A DNA stretch of 8,439 bases from an uncultured Elusimicrobiales bacterium (GCA_944322775.1 CALUQA010000097.1:1-8439); one strand, 5' to 3'. Positions 1-5,665 are shown, counted from the stretch's first letter. The notes: generated by a model from the sequence alone, not told the origin. Numbers and translations: made by a program.

Positions 1-181
1 GGATTCGCAGGTGCTGGCTCAGTACCTGCTGGAGACGGCTTTGGTAGCTGTGGTGCCCGGCAAAGCCTTCGGGATGGACGGTCATTTGCGCATTAGTTTT
101 TGCGCCTCCCAAGACAGCATTGTCGAAGGGGTAAGAAGGATTAAACGGACCCTTGAAAATCTCCCTATAAAGGAAGGATAG
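1..181 (+). CDS. Class I/II pyridoxal-phosphate aminotransferase, C-terminal 59 residues (partial)
   Basis: An open frame enters from the left edge at base 2 and ends with TAG at 179-181. The 59 visible residues have the C-terminal signature of the aspartate-aminotransferase fold: a V-V-P-G-K-A-F-G segment, then G-H-L-R-I-S-F and a closing helix E-G-V-R-R-I-K. In this family the Arg of the H-L-R segment normally contacts the substrate alpha-carboxylate. The likely role is amino-group transfer between an amino acid such as aspartate and 2-oxoglutarate in the cytoplasm. Substrate cannot be decided from the tail alone, because alanine or aromatic aminotransferases of this class look similar here. 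The stop lies 7 bp before the pckA start, and the pckA ribosome binding site (GGAAGGA) overlaps the end of this gene, so the two are probably co-transcribed. Confidence 0.8.
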   Translation, partial: DSQVLAQYLLETALVAVVPGKAFGMDGHLRISFCASQDSIVEGVRRIKRTLENLPIKEG

Positions 182-188
182 GTAAATT

Positions 189-1826
189 ATGAACACAAAA
201 CATGCAAACCCGGATTTTTTTAAACCGGACTATGGGCTGGAAAATGCCGGCCTAAAAACCACCAAGACTGTGCACTGGAACTATTCCACCCCGGCCTTGT
301 ATGAAGAAGCCGTCAAACGCGAAGAAGGCGACATCGTTTACGGCGGCCCGCTGTGCGTGAGCACCGGCAAACACACCGGCCGCAGCCCCAATGACCGCTT
401 CTTTGTGAAAACCAAAGACGTGGAAGGCAAACTTTGGTTCAGCAAAGGCAATGTGGGTATTGAGCCGAAATACTGGGACATTTTGTTCGCCAAAGCCCAA
501 AAATACGTGGAAGACAAAGAACTCTTCGTGCGTGACGCTTATGTGGGCTCCAGCGAAGCTTCCCGCCTTAAAGTGCGCGCCATCACGGAATGCGCCTGGA
601 CGAACCAAATAGTCAAAAACATGTTCATTGAACCCAAAAAAGAAGAACTCAAAGGTTTTGTGCCTGAATTTACGCTTATCTGCTTGCCGCGCATGAAAGC
701 CGACCCGAAAACCGACGGCACCAACTCCGAAACTGCTATCTTGATCAACTTTGAAAAGAAGATGGTTTTGGTCATCGGTTCCGAATACGGCGGCGAAAAC
801 AAGAAAGCCCTGTTCACGGTTATGAACTATCTGTTGCCGCAGAAAGGCATTATGACGATGCACTGCTCTGCCAACGTGGGCCCCAAAGGCGACAGCGCCA
901 TTTTCTTCGGTTTGTCCGGCACGGGCAAAACCACCCTGTCTGCCGACGTGTCCCGCGGCCTCATCGGTGACGATGAACACGGCTGGGACGAAAGCGGCGT
1001 TTTCAACTTTGAAGGCGGCTGCTATGCCAAAGTAATCAAACTCAGCGCCGAAGCCGAACCGCAAATCTATTCCACCACGCACCGCTTTGGCACCGTGTTG
1101 GAAAACGTGGTCTTTGACCCCGAAACCGGCAAACTGGACCTGGACGACGGTTCTTTGACCGAAAACACCCGCGCCTGCTATCCGCTTAACTTCATCAGCA
1201 ACGCTGTGGAAAGCGAACGCGCCGATCACCCGAAAAACATCATCTTCCTTACCTGCGATGCTTTCGGTGTGATGCCCCCGATCTCTAAACTCAGCCCGGA
1301 CCAGGCCTTGTACCACTTCATCAGCGGTTATACCGCCAAAGTGGCCGGCACGGAAAAAGGCGTAAAAGAACCCCAGAGCACGTTCAGCACCTGCTTTGGC
1401 GGCCCGTTCATGCCTTTGCACCCGGACGTGTATGCCCAGCTGCTCAAAAAGAAAATTAAAGAACACAACGTGGACTGCTGGTTGGTCAACACCGGCTGGA
1501 TCGGCGGCCCGTACGGCGTGGGCAACCGCATCAGCATTAAATACACCCGCACGCTGCTCAATGCGGCCTTGGACGGCAAATTGGCCAAAGTGCACTTCAT
1601 TACGGACCCGGTGTTTGGTTTCCAAATCCCGACCGAATGTGAAGGCGTGCCTTCTGAAATCTTGAACCCGATGAACTTGTGGAAAGATAAAGAAGCCTAC
1701 ATGAAGAAATACGAAGAATTGGCCAAGGCCTTTGTGGAAAACTTCAAGAAATATGCCGACGGCGTATCTCAGGAAGTGCTTTCCGCCGCTCCGAAAGTGA
1801 AAGAAAGCTGCTGCTGCGGCAAATAA
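189..1826 (+). CDS. pckA: Phosphoenolpyruvate carboxykinase (ATP-dependent)
   Basis: The enzyme reversibly converts oxaloacetate plus ATP to PEP, CO2 and ADP in the cytoplasm. It serves gluconeogenesis or, in some fermenters, works in reverse to fix CO2 and make ATP. The 545-residue product matches the usual family length of about 540. Visible landmarks are R65-S-P-N-D-R (substrate binding), K206 and H225 (positions of metal ligands in the family), the P-loop G241-L-S-G-T-G-K-T-T with K247, and the kinase-2 motif I-G-D-D-E-H-G-W with D261 and D262. These place it in the ATP family, not the GTP family. The start is backed by GGAAGGA upstream, overlapping the end of the aminotransferase gene. 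Codon use is strongly biased, consistent with high expression. An oddity is the C-terminal tail, with three consecutive cysteines (C541-C543). The aminotransferase upstream may exchange aspartate with the oxaloacetate used here. Confidence 0.97.
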   Translation: MNTKHANPDFFKPDYGLENAGLKTTKTVHWNYSTPALYEEAVKREEGDIVYGGPLCVSTGKHTGRSPNDRFFVKTKDVEGKLWFSKGNVGIEPKYWDILFAKAQKYVEDKELFVRDAYVGSSEASRLKVRAITECAWTNQIVKNMFIEPKKEELKGFVPEFTLICLPRMKADPKTDGTNSETAILINFEKKMVLVIGSEYGGENKKALFTVMNYLLPQKGIMTMHCSANVGPKGDSAIFFGLSGTGKTTLSADVSRGLIGDDEHGWDESGVFNFEGGCYAKVIKLSAEAEPQIYSTTHRFGTVLENVVFDPETGKLDLDDGSLTENTRACYPLNFISNAVESERADHPKNIIFLTCDAFGVMPPISKLSPDQALYHFISGYTAKVAGTEKGVKEPQSTFSTCFGGPFMPLHPDVYAQLLKKKIKEHNVDCWLVNTGWIGGPYGVGNRISIKYTRTLLNAALDGKLAKVHFITDPVFGFQIPTECEGVPSEILNPMNLWKDKEAYMKKYEELAKAFVENFKKYADGVSQEVLSAAPKVKESCCCGK

Positions 1827-1841
1827 GCCTTGTATTATGTG

Positions 1842-1872
1842 ATTGTAAGGGGGAGCCTATCCCCCTTACAAT
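1842..1872 (+). terminator. Perfect 13-bp hairpin after pckA
   Basis: ATTGTAAGGGGGA (1842-1854) and its exact reverse complement (1860-1872) enclose a 5-base loop, 15 bases after the pckA stop. Only a short, broken T-rich stretch follows (TTTCTAGAC), so it could be a weak intrinsic terminator or a 3'-end stabilising hairpin that lets some transcription run into the SWIB gene. Confidence 0.6.
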
Positions 1873-1934
1873 TTCTAGACTAATTTACTAAAATAAAGGA
1901 AATACCCCTTAGGTGGTATCTGAAACCCTAAAAC

Positions 1935-1941
1935 AGAGGAG
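1935..1941 (+). promoter_or_regulatory. Ribosome binding site of the SWIB gene, with a short leader palindrome upstream
   Basis: AGAGGAG lies 8 bases before the ATG at 1950. About 30 bases upstream is a small imperfect palindrome, ATACC (1902-1906) against GGTAT (1915-1919). It could be a leader hairpin or an operator. I see no convincing -35/-10 pair between the pckA hairpin and this site; TAAAAT at 1889-1894 is a possible -10. Confidence 0.45.
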
Positions 1942-1949
1942 AATTTTTT

Positions 1950-2204
1950 ATGGCAAAAGCTAATGCTAAATTTATGGCCCCGTTAACCCCCAGCGCCGCT
2001 TTGGCCGCCGTGGTGGGCGCCAACCCGCTTCCGAGAACCGAAATCGTCAAAAAGATGTGGGAATACATCAAGAAAAACGGTTTGCAGGACAGCACCAACA
2101 AACGCATGATCAACTCTGATGAAAAATTGGCCGCCATTTTTGAAGGCAAAAAACAAATCAGCATGTTTGACATGAGCAAATATATTTCCAAGAACGTCAA
2201 ATAA
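1950..2204 (+). CDS. Small SWIB/MDM2-domain protein
   Basis: The 84-residue product is almost entirely one SWIB domain. It opens with F-M-A-P-L-T-P-S and continues with the family-typical segments L-P-R-T-E-I-V-K-K-M-W-E-Y-I-K, N-G-L-Q-D and I-N-S-D-E-K-L, closing with S-M-F-D-M-S-K-Y-I. In eukaryotes SWIB domains occur in chromatin remodellers and the related MDM2 fold binds p53. Free-standing bacterial versions are known, best in Chlamydiae, and are generally suspected to act in chromosome or topoisomerase-associated processes, but their function is not settled. The protein is basic at both ends and has no signal peptide, so it is probably cytoplasmic. The AGAGGAG site at 1935-1941 fixes the start. 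Codon use resembles pckA, suggesting high expression. It has its own terminator and is probably a single-gene unit, with possible read-through from pckA. Confidence 0.88.
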   Translation: MAKANAKFMAPLTPSAALAAVVGANPLPRTEIVKKMWEYIKKNGLQDSTNKRMINSDEKLAAIFEGKKQISMFDMSKYISKNVK

Positions 2205-2222
2205 GTTTGGCTTTCCAGAAAT

Positions 2223-2250
2223 AAACCCGCCCCGCAAAGGGCGGGTTTTT
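2223..2250 (+). terminator. Intrinsic terminator of the SWIB gene
   Basis: A 10-bp perfect stem, AAACCCGCCC (2223-2232) with GGGCGGGTTT (2239-2248), has a 6-base loop and a T run at 2246-2250. It starts 18 bases after the SWIB stop codon. Confidence 0.9.
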
Positions 2251-2374
2251 ATTTGTCTAATGAATGGCGTGGCAAAAAGAAAACAAAGACCAAAAGACCC
2301 AAAAAGTGCTTGGGCCTAAAAAAAACTTGAGTAGGCGGCCTCTTTTTTAAAATAATAAAAAAAGGAGTGTATTT
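2251..2374 (+). promoter_or_regulatory. Intergenic region with putative promoter and ribosome binding site of the secreted protein gene
   Basis: TTGAGT (2327-2332) and AATAAT (2351-2356) form a plausible sigma-70 pair with an 18-bp spacer. The expected start would fall close to the AAAGGAG ribosome binding site (2361-2367), which makes this exact assignment doubtful, and the true promoter may lie further upstream. GCCTA (2314-2318) and TAGGC (2332-2336) could form a weak hairpin, and a T run follows at 2343-2348. No gene is visible here. Confidence 0.35.
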
Positions 2375-3097
2375 ATGAAGAAATCGTTTGTTTTTTTGTT
2401 GTCGGTTGTATTGGCTGGGGCAGTGTATGGCGGAAGTTTGGAAAAAGCTCGCGCGGTGGAGGGTGCTTTGCAAAAAGCGCAGCATGCCCCCTGCTATACA
2501 TTAGCCTGTTATGATAAAGCGGTAAAAACACAAAATTGGCAGAAAATCAGAAATACCTTTTTCCATGCCACACTGGACGGGCAGGACCGTTTCCTTAGAC
2601 AAGGTGTTAAGGTGAAAGACCGTGTCGTCAGTGTGCCGGAATACTATATTGCCCAAGGCAATATTGGAGAAGAACTGGCCGAATTGTTGCCTTTTTGGGT
2701 GGAGGCCTATAAAGGGGACAAAGCCTTATGGGCGGACAATTTGCTTGAAAAACTTTCATTAGACAATCATCACCCCTATCAAATGCAAATGGCGCAAAAT
2801 ATTATTAAAGAATTGAACGTAAAAAGCGTGTCTAATAGAACCTTTATGTATGCCGCTGCCCAAGCCGTGAATGCGGCCGGCTTGGAATATTTTAAGTTGA
2901 TTGCGGGGCTGAAAAGAAACAATAAAAATGTATCTGATAGAGACTTGTCTTCTTATCCTATGCCTTATGCTTTAGAGGGGCAAGGCGTGTGTGCCGTTTT
3001 GTCTGCCCGCATGCAGACGGCGGAGCCGGAAGGGTTTGATTATTTGCGCCAAGCCAAAGTGGTAGCAGGCTGTTTGTTGGCCAATCCGCAACTGTAA
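2375..3097 (+). CDS. Secreted (periplasmic) protein of unknown function
   Basis: I do not recognise a family for this 240-residue protein. Residues 1-20 form a classical signal peptide: M-K-K, a hydrophobic core F-V-F-L-L-S-V-V-L-A, then A-V-Y-G-G. The mature part looks mostly alpha-helical and contains four cysteines, C40 and C45 near the start and C206 and C233 near the end. They could form disulfides in the periplasm. No lipobox is seen, because no cysteine follows the signal peptide directly. The start is set by AAAGGAG at 2361-2367. The gene stands alone between the SWIB terminator and its own strong terminator. Codon use is more relaxed than in pckA, suggesting modest expression. The helical character could hide degenerate TPR-like repeats, but I cannot demonstrate them. 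Confidence 0.75.
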   Translation: MKKSFVFLLSVVLAGAVYGGSLEKARAVEGALQKAQHAPCYTLACYDKAVKTQNWQKIRNTFFHATLDGQDRFLRQGVKVKDRVVSVPEYYIAQGNIGEELAELLPFWVEAYKGDKALWADNLLEKLSLDNHHPYQMQMAQNIIKELNVKSVSNRTFMYAAAQAVNAAGLEYFKLIAGLKRNNKNVSDRDLSSYPMPYALEGQGVCAVLSARMQTAEPEGFDYLRQAKVVAGCLLANPQL

Positions 3098-3110
3098 TAA
3101 TTCTTTTAGC

Positions 3111-3152
3111 AAAAAACGTTCTTGTCTTGTAAAAGGCAAGAACGTTTTTTTT
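3111..3152 (+). terminator. Strong intrinsic terminator after the secreted protein gene
   Basis: AAAAAACGTTCTTGTC (3111-3126) pairs with GGCAAGAACGTTTTTT (3135-3150), giving a 16-bp stem with one G-T wobble and an 8-base loop. The T run extends to 3152. The matching A run on the left would also let it work on the minus strand. Confidence 0.9.
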
Positions 3153-3179
3153 AATATTTCTTTTCTTGCATAAATAAAC

Positions 3180-3185
3180 TATACT
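3180..3185 (+). promoter_or_regulatory. Putative -10 element of the Sel1 gene, placing the RNA start at or next to the ATG
   Basis: TATACT sits 6 bases before the ATG at 3192. With normal spacing the transcript would start at about 3192, so the mRNA could be leaderless. No Shine-Dalgarno sequence precedes the ATG, which agrees. The -35 region is only T-rich (TTTCTT at 3157-3162), which is weak support. Confidence 0.4.
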
Positions 3186-3191
3186 TAAGTT

Positions 3192-3665
3192 ATGAACGGT
3201 TTTATGCTTGTGTTTCTTTCTTGTGTGATTGTAGGTTGCGTAGCCTATGGGTTGTGGCTGCGCCGGCCGCCTTCTCCCGCCGTTAAAAAACAAATGTATA
3301 AAGAGCTGGAAAAGCGTGCCAAAGATGGCGATAAAGAAGCCATGTATCGCTTTGCTGAGTTGTTTTACGAAGAGAAGGACGAAAAATACTATCCCATGAT
3401 TTTTAAATGGGTTAGCATTTTGGCCGCCCAAGGCAAAGACCCCGCCGTTTGGCTTTTGTTGGGGGATTTGTATGCTTCCGGCTGCGGTACCCTGCGCGAC
3501 CCGAAGCGATCCCTCAGTTGCTATGAACAGGCCTTGTCTGCTGATATCGCTTCCGGAAAAAATACCGATTTAAGCAAAGAAGCACATGATTACCTGGAGC
3601 AATGTATCATTCGGCTTAGAAAAGAACTTTTTGGTGCTAACCCCTCCGATAAAAACCCCGCTTAA
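3192..3665 (+). CDS. Membrane-anchored Sel1-like repeat protein
   Basis: The product has 157 residues. Residues 4-22 are hydrophobic and are followed by R24-R25 and a lysine-rich stretch, so by the positive-inside rule the protein is probably tethered to the inner membrane with the rest in the cytoplasm. Residues 42-80 (A-K-D-G-D-K-E-A-M-Y-R-F-A-E-L-F) and 84-118 (V-W-L-L-L-G-D-L-Y-A-S-G-C-G, then S-L-S-C-Y-E-Q-A-L) fit two Sel1-like/TPR helical repeats. Such repeats usually hold protein partners; no partner is indicated here. A cysteine in the hydrophobic part (C16) raises the possibility of a lipoprotein, but the lipobox is poor. No ribosome binding site precedes the ATG, and M5 is an alternative start with no better signal. 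From the M51 codon onward the gene is repeated as a broken copy at 5329-5651. Confidence 0.75.
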   Translation: MNGFMLVFLSCVIVGCVAYGLWLRRPPSPAVKKQMYKELEKRAKDGDKEAMYRFAELFYEEKDEKYYPMIFKWVSILAAQGKDPAVWLLLGDLYASGCGTLRDPKRSLSCYEQALSADIASGKNTDLSKEAHDYLEQCIIRLRKELFGANPSDKNPA

Positions 3666-3673
3666 TAGGCGGG
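3657..3673 (+). terminator. Eroded terminator after the Sel1 gene
   Basis: CCCGC (3657-3661) and GCGGG (3669-3673) still pair, but the T run that follows the same hairpin in the right-hand copy (5660-5665) is replaced here by AGTTAAA. It is the decayed counterpart of the terminator at 5637-5665 and is probably weak or inactive for the plus strand. Confidence 0.5.
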
Positions 3674-3784
3674 AGTTAAATGAGACAGTGTTTTTTTCGC
3701 TTGCTCTAGGGCCTTTGCGCAGCTAACCCAGCCAAGCGCCCCTATACCCCAAAGATATAAGAGCGCATAATTAGCACGGGGACA
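3674..3784 (-). pseudogene. Decayed 3' end of a second NhaC-type antiporter gene
   Basis: Bases 3690-3784 align with the 3' end of the intact antiporter gene (about 5679-5796), sharing blocks such as GGGCCTTTGCG, TAACCCAGCCAA and GCGCCCC, and ending at GGGGACA. Insertions and deletions, including loss of a block of about 11 bases after AGCCAA, destroy the reading frame. Only the last roughly 40 codons are represented and nothing upstream of them is present. It is the right-hand portion of the duplicated block and has no coding capacity of its own. Confidence 0.8.
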
Positions 3785-3871
3785 CAATTTGTCTGCCGCT
3801 ACAATTGCTTTGCATGTTTTTTATATCAACAGACACCAGATTATTCCTCGGAGCCTGATACACAAATGGGT

Positions 3872-3901
3872 TTGACTATATTACGGGCATTTTTGTACAT
3901 T
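3872..3901 (+). promoter_or_regulatory. Putative sigma-70 promoter of the pilin-like gene
   Basis: TTGACT (3872-3877) and TACATT (3896-3901) are separated by 18 bp. The predicted start near 3908 leaves a leader of about 60 bases before the ATG at 3969. The rest of 3785-3968 is AT-rich and shows no gene. Confidence 0.5.
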
Positions 3902-3958
3902 ATCAGAACAAGATAAAATATTATGTGTGTAATCAACGTTGAAATTGTAAATTATAAT

Positions 3959-3963
3959 GGGAG
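3959..3963 (+). promoter_or_regulatory. Ribosome binding site that decides the pilin start
   Basis: GGGAG ends 5 bases before the ATG at 3969. An in-frame ATG at 3957 lies directly before this site and would absorb it into the coding region, so 3969 is the better start. It also gives a short leader peptide typical of prepilins. Confidence 0.65.
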
Positions 3964-3968
3964 AAACG

Positions 3969-4289
3969 ATGAATAGTTCAAGAAAAAAAGCTTTTACGTT
4001 GACGGAACTGTTGGTAGTCGTCATCGTACTGGGAACATTGGCTGCAGTAGCCGTGCCAAAGTTTTCACGTGTTTTGGAAAGCCGTAAAACAACGGAAGCA
4101 GAAGAAATGTTTGCCGCTGTACGCACGGAACAGGAATATCGTTGTTCTTTTGGCAAAAACTACCAAACGGATAAAAGCCAATTGCAAATGCTGGCCGGAA
4201 AAACGGACGGAAACTATATATGGTTTGACTGGGCAAGGCATAACGGCAACATCCAACAAAGGTTATTCGTTGAAAATGCTTTCTTATAG
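3969..4289 (+). CDS. Type IV prepilin-like protein, N-terminal part as read (frame ends early)
   Basis: The frame begins M-N-S-S-R-K-K-A followed by F-T-L-T-E-L-L-V-V-V. This is a class III prepilin signal: basic leader, cleavage expected between A8 and F9, and the conserved Glu at position 5 of the mature protein. The hydrophobic helix that follows anchors such proteins in the inner membrane and packs them in pili or pseudopili. Next comes a typical pilin segment, A-E-E-M-F-A-A-V-R-T-E-Q-E-Y-R-C. As read, the protein has 106 residues and stops at 4287-4289. After about 4217 this frame no longer resembles a pilin, while the +1 frame continues the domain smoothly. The gene therefore appears frameshifted at the TATATAT run (4215-4221). 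With one extra TA the protein would be about 439 residues. It stands alone, with its own promoter and terminator. Confidence 0.75.
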   Translation: MNSSRKKAFTLTELLVVVIVLGTLAAVAVPKFSRVLESRKTTEAEEMFAAVRTEQEYRCSFGKNYQTDKSQLQMLAGKTDGNYIWFDWARHNGNIQQRLFVENAFL

Positions 4290-4419
4290 AGATGGCCGTA
4301 TTTGCTGTGATGGTGATTATTGCGACAGTTTAAATAAAAACTATCCCAAATGCAGTTCTCTTTCGGTAACGCTCGATGAATGTGCTGGAGAAGTAATCGA
4401 AGAGGAACCTCCAACTCCG

Positions 4420-4725
4420 TGTGAGATTAACCCGAATTCCTGTGAATGTAATCCCAATCAGGAACAGTGTTGCACGGAGGATCAAAAATGGGACGGCAGC
4501 CAGTGTGTGGCTAAAACTTTTTGCGATTTAAATCCTGACGATTGTACCTGTAATCCCAAGCAAGAAAAATGTTGCAGCGCAGAACAAAAATGGGACGGCA
4601 GCCAGTGCGTAGCTAAAACATTTTGTGAATTAAACCCGGACGATTGTTCCTGCAATCCCAATCAAGCCAAATGCTGCAGCAGCGATGAAGAATGGAACAG
4701 TGCAACAGGACAATGCGAAGAAAAG
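4420..4725 (+). repeat. Three tandem 102-bp (34-residue) cysteine-rich coding repeats
   Basis: Units are 4420-4521, 4522-4623 and 4624-4725. The shared pattern starts C-[DE]-[IL]-N-P-[ND]-x-C-x-C-N-P, then has Q-x-x-C-C and a W-[DN] segment ending near Q-C. Each unit has six cysteines. Units 1 and 2 are the most alike and both contain K-W-D-G-S-Q-C-V-A-K-T-F. Unit 3 is diverged after its C-C pair. Confidence 0.92.
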
Positions 4726-4938
4726 TGCACAGAGGGGGCAACTCAAATAGCTTCTTTCTATGTTACTGACCTTCTCAAAGGAAAATATACGGATACCTGC
4801 GACAGCGCACCCACGGCCACATTTAAGTGCAGTGGCTCTGCTAAGAAGTGTTATGATATCCGTCCAAGTGGAATAAAGTATGTGCAATACTTGGTGACAT
4901 GCTGTGGTGATGAAGAGGACTCCAGCGGAGGGGGGAGC

Positions 4939-5064
4939 ACTTGCCAAGAACAAACGTGTCCCGGAGGAATGAAATGGAACCCGATTACCTGCTCTTGTCA
5001 AACCTGTCTTGTCGGATTCTGCCCGGATGGACAAAAATGGAACTCCACAACTTGCCAGTGCGAA
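4939..5064 (+). repeat. Two tandem 63-bp (21-residue) cysteine-rich coding repeats
   Basis: Units 4939-5001 and 5002-5064 both begin T-C, continue with C-P-x-G-x-K-W-N and end T-C-x-C. Each has four cysteines. The K-W-N/K-W-D core links them loosely to the longer repeats upstream. Confidence 0.88.
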
Positions 5065-5291
5065 GTTGAATTCGATCGTAATCCGACAGACCCCGTAAAT
5101 CCTGGAGATAAACGGCTTACTTGGCAGTGTGAAAATACTTCCATGTGCCAGACGTCTAATCCTATGACCGGTTCTTGTTCTTACGAAGGGCAGCAGCAAT
5201 TGGTAATTGGGGAACATCCTATACAGCATGATAAGTGCTATGTTGTATGTACATGCCACCAATATGCTGTCATCCCTAGTAACTAAAAATC

Positions 5292-5328
5292 AAAAAGCCG
5301 CCGCATTAAAAAATACGGCGGCTTTTTT
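5292..5328 (+). terminator. Intrinsic terminator of the pilin-like gene
   Basis: AAAAAGCCGCCG (5292-5303) pairs with CGGCGGCTTTTT (5316-5327) around a 12-base loop, with a T run at 5323-5328. It begins 6 bases after the stop codon. The duplicated block starts at the very next base (5329). Confidence 0.92.
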
Positions 5329-5651
5329 ATGTATCGCTTTGCTAAGTTGTTTTAGGAAGAGAAGGGTGAAAAATGCTATTCCATGATTTTTAAATGGGTC
5401 CTCATTTTTGCCGCCCAAGGCAAAGACCCCGCCGTTTGGCTTTTGTTGGGGGATTTGTATGCTTCCGGCTGCGACCCCCTGCTCAAACCGAAGCGTTCGC
5501 TCAGCTGCATGAACAGACCCTGTCTGCCGATATTGCTTCCGGCAAAAATACTGATTTAAGCAAAGAAGCGCACTATTACTTGGAACAATGCATCGTTCGG
5601 CTGAGAAAAGAACTTTTTGGTGCTAACCCTTCCGATAAAAACCCCGCTTAA
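5329..5651 (+). pseudogene. Broken second copy of the Sel1-repeat gene
   Basis: This matches codons 51-157 of the intact Sel1 gene (3342-3665). It lacks the first 50 codons, including the membrane anchor. It has a nonsense codon at 5353-5355 (TAG where the intact copy has TAC) and a one-base deletion after 5508 (TGC-ATG where the intact copy has TGC-TAT-G). Beyond the deletion the frame to the TAA at 5649-5651 is still nearly the same protein, ending L-F-G-A-N-P-S-D-K-N-P-A. Many of the differences in this last part are silent third-position changes. There is no start signal. It is a remnant, not a gene. Confidence 0.9.
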
Positions 5652-5665
5652 TAGCGGGGTTTTTT
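5637..5665. terminator. Bidirectional intrinsic terminator between Sel1 remnant and antiporter
   Basis: AAAAACCCCGCT (5637-5648) and AGCGGGGTTTTT (5653-5664) form a 12-bp stem with the tetraloop TAAT. T runs are present in both directions. It now ends the antiporter transcript on the minus strand, the antiporter stop codon being at 5669-5671, and would have ended the Sel1 transcript on the plus strand. Confidence 0.9.

Larger units (their letters stand above)
3342..3784 (+). repeat. Left copy of a duplicated block (Sel1 3' part plus antiporter 3' end)
   Basis: This stretch matches 5329-5796 in the same orientation. The Sel1 part (3342-3665) agrees at roughly 89% of positions by hand count, with a single one-base gap. 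The following part (3666-3784) matches the antiporter 3' end with several larger gaps, ending at the shared GGGGACA. In this copy the Sel1 gene is intact and the antiporter end is decayed. Confidence 0.9.
4219..5286 (+). pseudogene. Displaced C-terminal part of the pilin-like protein: cysteine-rich repeat region
   Basis: This 355-codon frame has no start signal of its own; the ATGs inside its open frame (for example 4069) lie within the pilin frame without a ribosome binding site. It begins Y-G-L-T-G-Q-G-I-T-A-T-S and continues K-G-Y-S-L-K-M, D-G-R-I-C-C-D-G-D-Y-C, which reads as the globular part of the pilin started at 3969. An acidic linker (E-E-E-P-P-T-P) follows. Then come three 34-residue cysteine repeats (4420-4725), a unique domain (about 4726-4920), a Gly-Ser linker, two 21-residue cysteine repeats (4939-5064) and a cysteine-containing end. 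I count 43 cysteines in this part. That many cysteines suggests an exported, disulfide-stabilised, surface-exposed adhesin-like region; this is inference. If the frameshift is a sequencing error or is bypassed, the gene is functional; otherwise this part is not translated. Confidence 0.65.

Noticed and set aside
252..1625. Long open frame of 457 codons on the minus strand
   Set aside because: It lies entirely antisense to pckA, has no ribosome binding site or family resemblance, and is rich in F, H, A and G as expected from reading a codon-biased gene backwards.
3788..3815. TGTCTGCCG followed by TTGCTT, resembling part of the Sel1 remnant at about 5520
   Set aside because: The match is short and interrupted, and flanking bases do not align, so a third Sel1 fragment is not supported.
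3953..3958. TATAAT just before the pilin gene as its -10
   Set aside because: RNA would start at about 3965, after the ribosome binding site, and no -35 fits; TTGACT/TACATT further upstream is better.
4069..4218. ATG at 4069 as the start of the cysteine-rich frame
   Set aside because: It lies inside the pilin coding sequence, has no ribosome binding site, and its first 50 codons read as lysine-rich nonsense while the other frame is a clear pilin.
4630..5262. Open frame of 210 codons on the minus strand
   Set aside because: It is antisense to the cysteine-rich repeats; it has no start signal and no coherent domain.
5394..5651. Open frame of 85 codons on the plus strand as a small gene
   Set aside because: Only its last roughly 45 codons are Sel1-like. 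The first part is the remnant read out of frame before the one-base deletion, with no ribosome binding site.
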